A stretch of 64,000 nt of DNA, taken from the NCBI GenBank assembly GCA_037349315.1, contig JBAIAC010000048.1, positions 43,526,501 to 43,590,500 on the forward strand. Direction: 5' to 3'. The notes under the pieces are model-generated. The model did no database searches. It was not told the origin of the DNA and saw only the letters and a list, made by a program, of their open reading frames with translations. Source of the DNA: Chelydra serpentina (taxonomy: Eukaryota; Chordata; Testudines; Chelydridae). This document shows positions 62,454 through 64,000 of this stretch, one piece after another. The position numbers and the translations under genes were made by a program. How positions within the stretch are numbered: position 1 is the stretch's first letter; each line of letters opens with the position of its first letter.

Positions 62454-62830
62454 TTAACCAGTTGGTTCTTCGTAGTAGACACCTTGAGGCCACTCAGCAT
62501 CTTCTGCTCCCTGGGCAGTAAACTGACCAACCTTCAATTCTCGGGGGGAAAAAGGCTTTAGAGAATGAACATGGTACACTTTAGGCTTGAGAGTTGTGGT
62601 GGGGAATGCTATGAGATAGTTCACAGCTCCCAGGCGTTCTTGGACCGTAAATGGCCCTTCCCATGATGCTTCCTTTTTATGGGCCTGGAGCGCCTTCAAG
62701 ACCATGACTTGGTCCCCTACTTTAAAGGAACGCTCTCTGGCATGTTTATCATACCAGGCCTTTTGCTCTTCCTGAGCCCCTTTTAGGTTTTCTCTAGCAA
62801 GGGCTAGAGTCTCAGAGGGTGTTTTGTAGG
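62454..62830 (-). pseudogene. Ty3/Gypsy pol, C-terminal end after a frameshift
   Basis: This part continues the integrase in another frame: WYDKHARERSFKVGDQVMVL, WEGPFTVQERLGAVNYLIAF, then YHVHSLKPFSPREL, the GPF/Y-type module and end typical of Gypsy integrases, with a stop at 62454. The previous frame ends in TGA at 62812, so one frameshift lies near 62810-62830. Otherwise open. Confidence 0.8.
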
Positions 62831-64000
62831 TTGCTTACAAAATCCAGAATGTTAGTTCCCGAAGAAGGTGTAAAGCCCTCCCATTGCTGTTTCACCAACT
62901 GTAATGGCCCTTTAACCTCGCGGCCATACACAAGTTCAAATGGTGAAAACCCTAAACTGGGATGTGGTACAGCCCGGTAGGCAAAGAGCAACTGCTGTAA
63001 CACTAGGTCCCAATCGTTGGAGTGCTGGTTTACGAATTTATGTATCATGGCTCCCAAAGTTCCATTAAACTTCTCCACCAGACCATTGGTTTGATGGTGG
63101 TAAGGGGTGGCAACCAAGTGGTTCATCCCATGAGCTTCCCACAGGCTTTTCATGCTCCCTGCCAGGAAATTAGTTCCCGAATCAGTAAGGATGTCGGCGG
63201 GCCAACCTACCCTGGCAAAAATCTCTGTTAATGCCTGGCATACACTTTTAGCCCGGGTGTTGTTCAGAGCTACTGCTTCTGGCCATCGGGTGGCAAAATC
63301 CATGAAAGTCAGTATGTACTGCTTTCCTCTAGGTGTCTTTTTCGGGAAAGGACCCAGAATATCCACAGCTACCTGCTGAAATGGAACTTCAATTATGGGG
63401 AGTGGCTGGAGAGGGGCTTTGACCTGGTCTTTGGGCTTTCCCACTCTTTGGCACACCTCACAAGACCGGACATAGGTAGAAACATCCTTGCCCATTCCCT
63501 CCCAGTGGAATGACCTCCCCAAACGGTCTTTGGTTCTATTCACCCCAGCATGACCACTAGGATGATCGTGGGCTAAGCTCAAGAGCTTTAGCCGGTACTT
63601 AGTCGGAACCACCAACTGTCTCTGAGGACGCCAGTCTTCCTGGTGTCCACCAGAAAGAGTCTCCTTATATAGAAGTCCCTTTTCTATAACAAACCGGGAT
63701 CGATTAGAAGAGCTGAGAGGCAGTGGGGTGCTCCGTCCCACTGTCCAAGCTCTCTGTAGGCTTTCATCTGCTTCCTGCTCAGCTTGGAACTGTTCCCTAG
63801 AGGCTGGAGACATCAGTTCCTCACTGGGTTGTGGACCTGGGCTGGGTCCCTCTGGAAGTGATGTAGGTGATGGGGTTGTTTCCGTTGACTGTGAACCGCT
63901 CTCTGCTGGTGCACAATGTGGTAATTCAGGCTCTGGCTGAGCCTCTTGTATTGAGTTATCGGTTGCTGCTGCCATTGCAGGCTCGGTGGTGCCCTCTGGT
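62812..64000 (-). CDS. Ty3/Gypsy pol: linker and integrase, partial
   Basis: The frame is open from the window edge to TGA at 62812 (about 395 residues; the first ATG at 63975 is internal to pol and not the true start). In order: a Pro/Ser/Glu-rich linker, the HHCC zinc module (HDHPSGHAGVNRTKDRLG ... RSCEVCQRVG), and the integrase core with catalytic residues in VAVDILGPF, DILTDSGTNFLAG and QTNGLVEKFNGT. It integrates the retrotransposon DNA. Reverse transcriptase and RNase H should lie to the right of the window. No envelope-like frame lies between pol and the LTR. Confidence 0.92.
   Translation of the reverse strand, partial: PEGTTEPAMAAATDNSIQEAQPEPELPHCAPAESGSQSTETTPSPTSLPEGPSPGPQPSEELMSPASREQFQAEQEADESLQRAWTVGRSTPLPLSSSNRSRFVIEKGLLYKETLSGGHQEDWRPQRQLVVPTKYRLKLLSLAHDHPSGHAGVNRTKDRLGRSFHWEGMGKDVSTYVRSCEVCQRVGKPKDQVKAPLQPLPIIEVPFQQVAVDILGPFPKKTPRGKQYILTFMDFATRWPEAVALNNTRAKSVCQALTEIFARVGWPADILTDSGTNFLAGSMKSLWEAHGMNHLVATPYHHQTNGLVEKFNGTLGAMIHKFVNQHSNDWDLVLQQLLFAYRAVPHPSLGFSPFELVYGREVKGPLQLVKQQWEGFTPSSGTNILDFVSNLQNTL

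Overview
The window looks like nuclear DNA of a turtle (Testudines). I infer this from several CR1 LINE copies with the reptile-type tail, tRNA-headed SINEs that end in the same CR1 tail, MIR-like CORE-SINEs, Ty3/Gypsy LTRs and PIF-Harbinger and hAT DNA transposons, all spread through very long introns with low gene density. No bacterial-type genes, operons or CRISPR arrays are present. The organism call is an inference from repeat content and was not tested by alignment.

The only host gene I can support is on the + strand. It is an internal part of a large multi-exon gene whose exons encode the end of one MAM domain (10541-10721), one LDL-receptor class A module (31440-31568) and one complete MAM domain split over three exons (39232-39393, 44960-45117, 61035-61236). 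Splice sites are consensus and every exon-exon phase agrees (0/1, 1/1, 1/1, 1/0, 0/1), so the five exons read as one 832-nt open frame. Alternating MAM and LDLa modules with introns of 6 to 21 kb fit MALRD1 (Diet1), a large intestinal protein linked to FGF15/19 secretion and bile-acid control. All the rest of the window is intron of this gene.

Layout. 1-10540: intron with an antisense LINE endonuclease relic, two related GC-rich hAT MITEs with exact 8-bp target duplications, a CR1 copy interrupted by a tRNA-like insertion, and a 7SL RNA-headed retrosequence. 10722-31439: intron with a CR1 copy, a SINE, a LINE fragment, an antisense CR1 and MIR relics. 31569-44959: intron with LTRs, hairpin-bearing MITEs, MIR relics, SINEs, and a nested LTR/hAT cluster that ends 71 bp before exon 4. 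45118-61034: intron with a 5-kb PIF-Harbinger element at 46477-51526, then a hairpin MITE, a fold-back repeat and three CR1 copies. 61237-64000: the 3' LTR and integrase end of a Ty3/Gypsy element on the minus strand that runs off the window.

The most notable object is the Harbinger element. It holds a transposase gene (+), a spliced Myb/SANT-like gene (-), a four-copy 77-bp tandem repeat and an intact 111-codon frame (+) lying inside the intron of the Myb/SANT gene. The transposase has an early stop and a small frameshifting lesion just where the second catalytic Asp should be, and the Myb/SANT gene has one in-frame TGA, so this copy cannot move itself. The extra 111-codon frame is the best candidate here for something not yet described.
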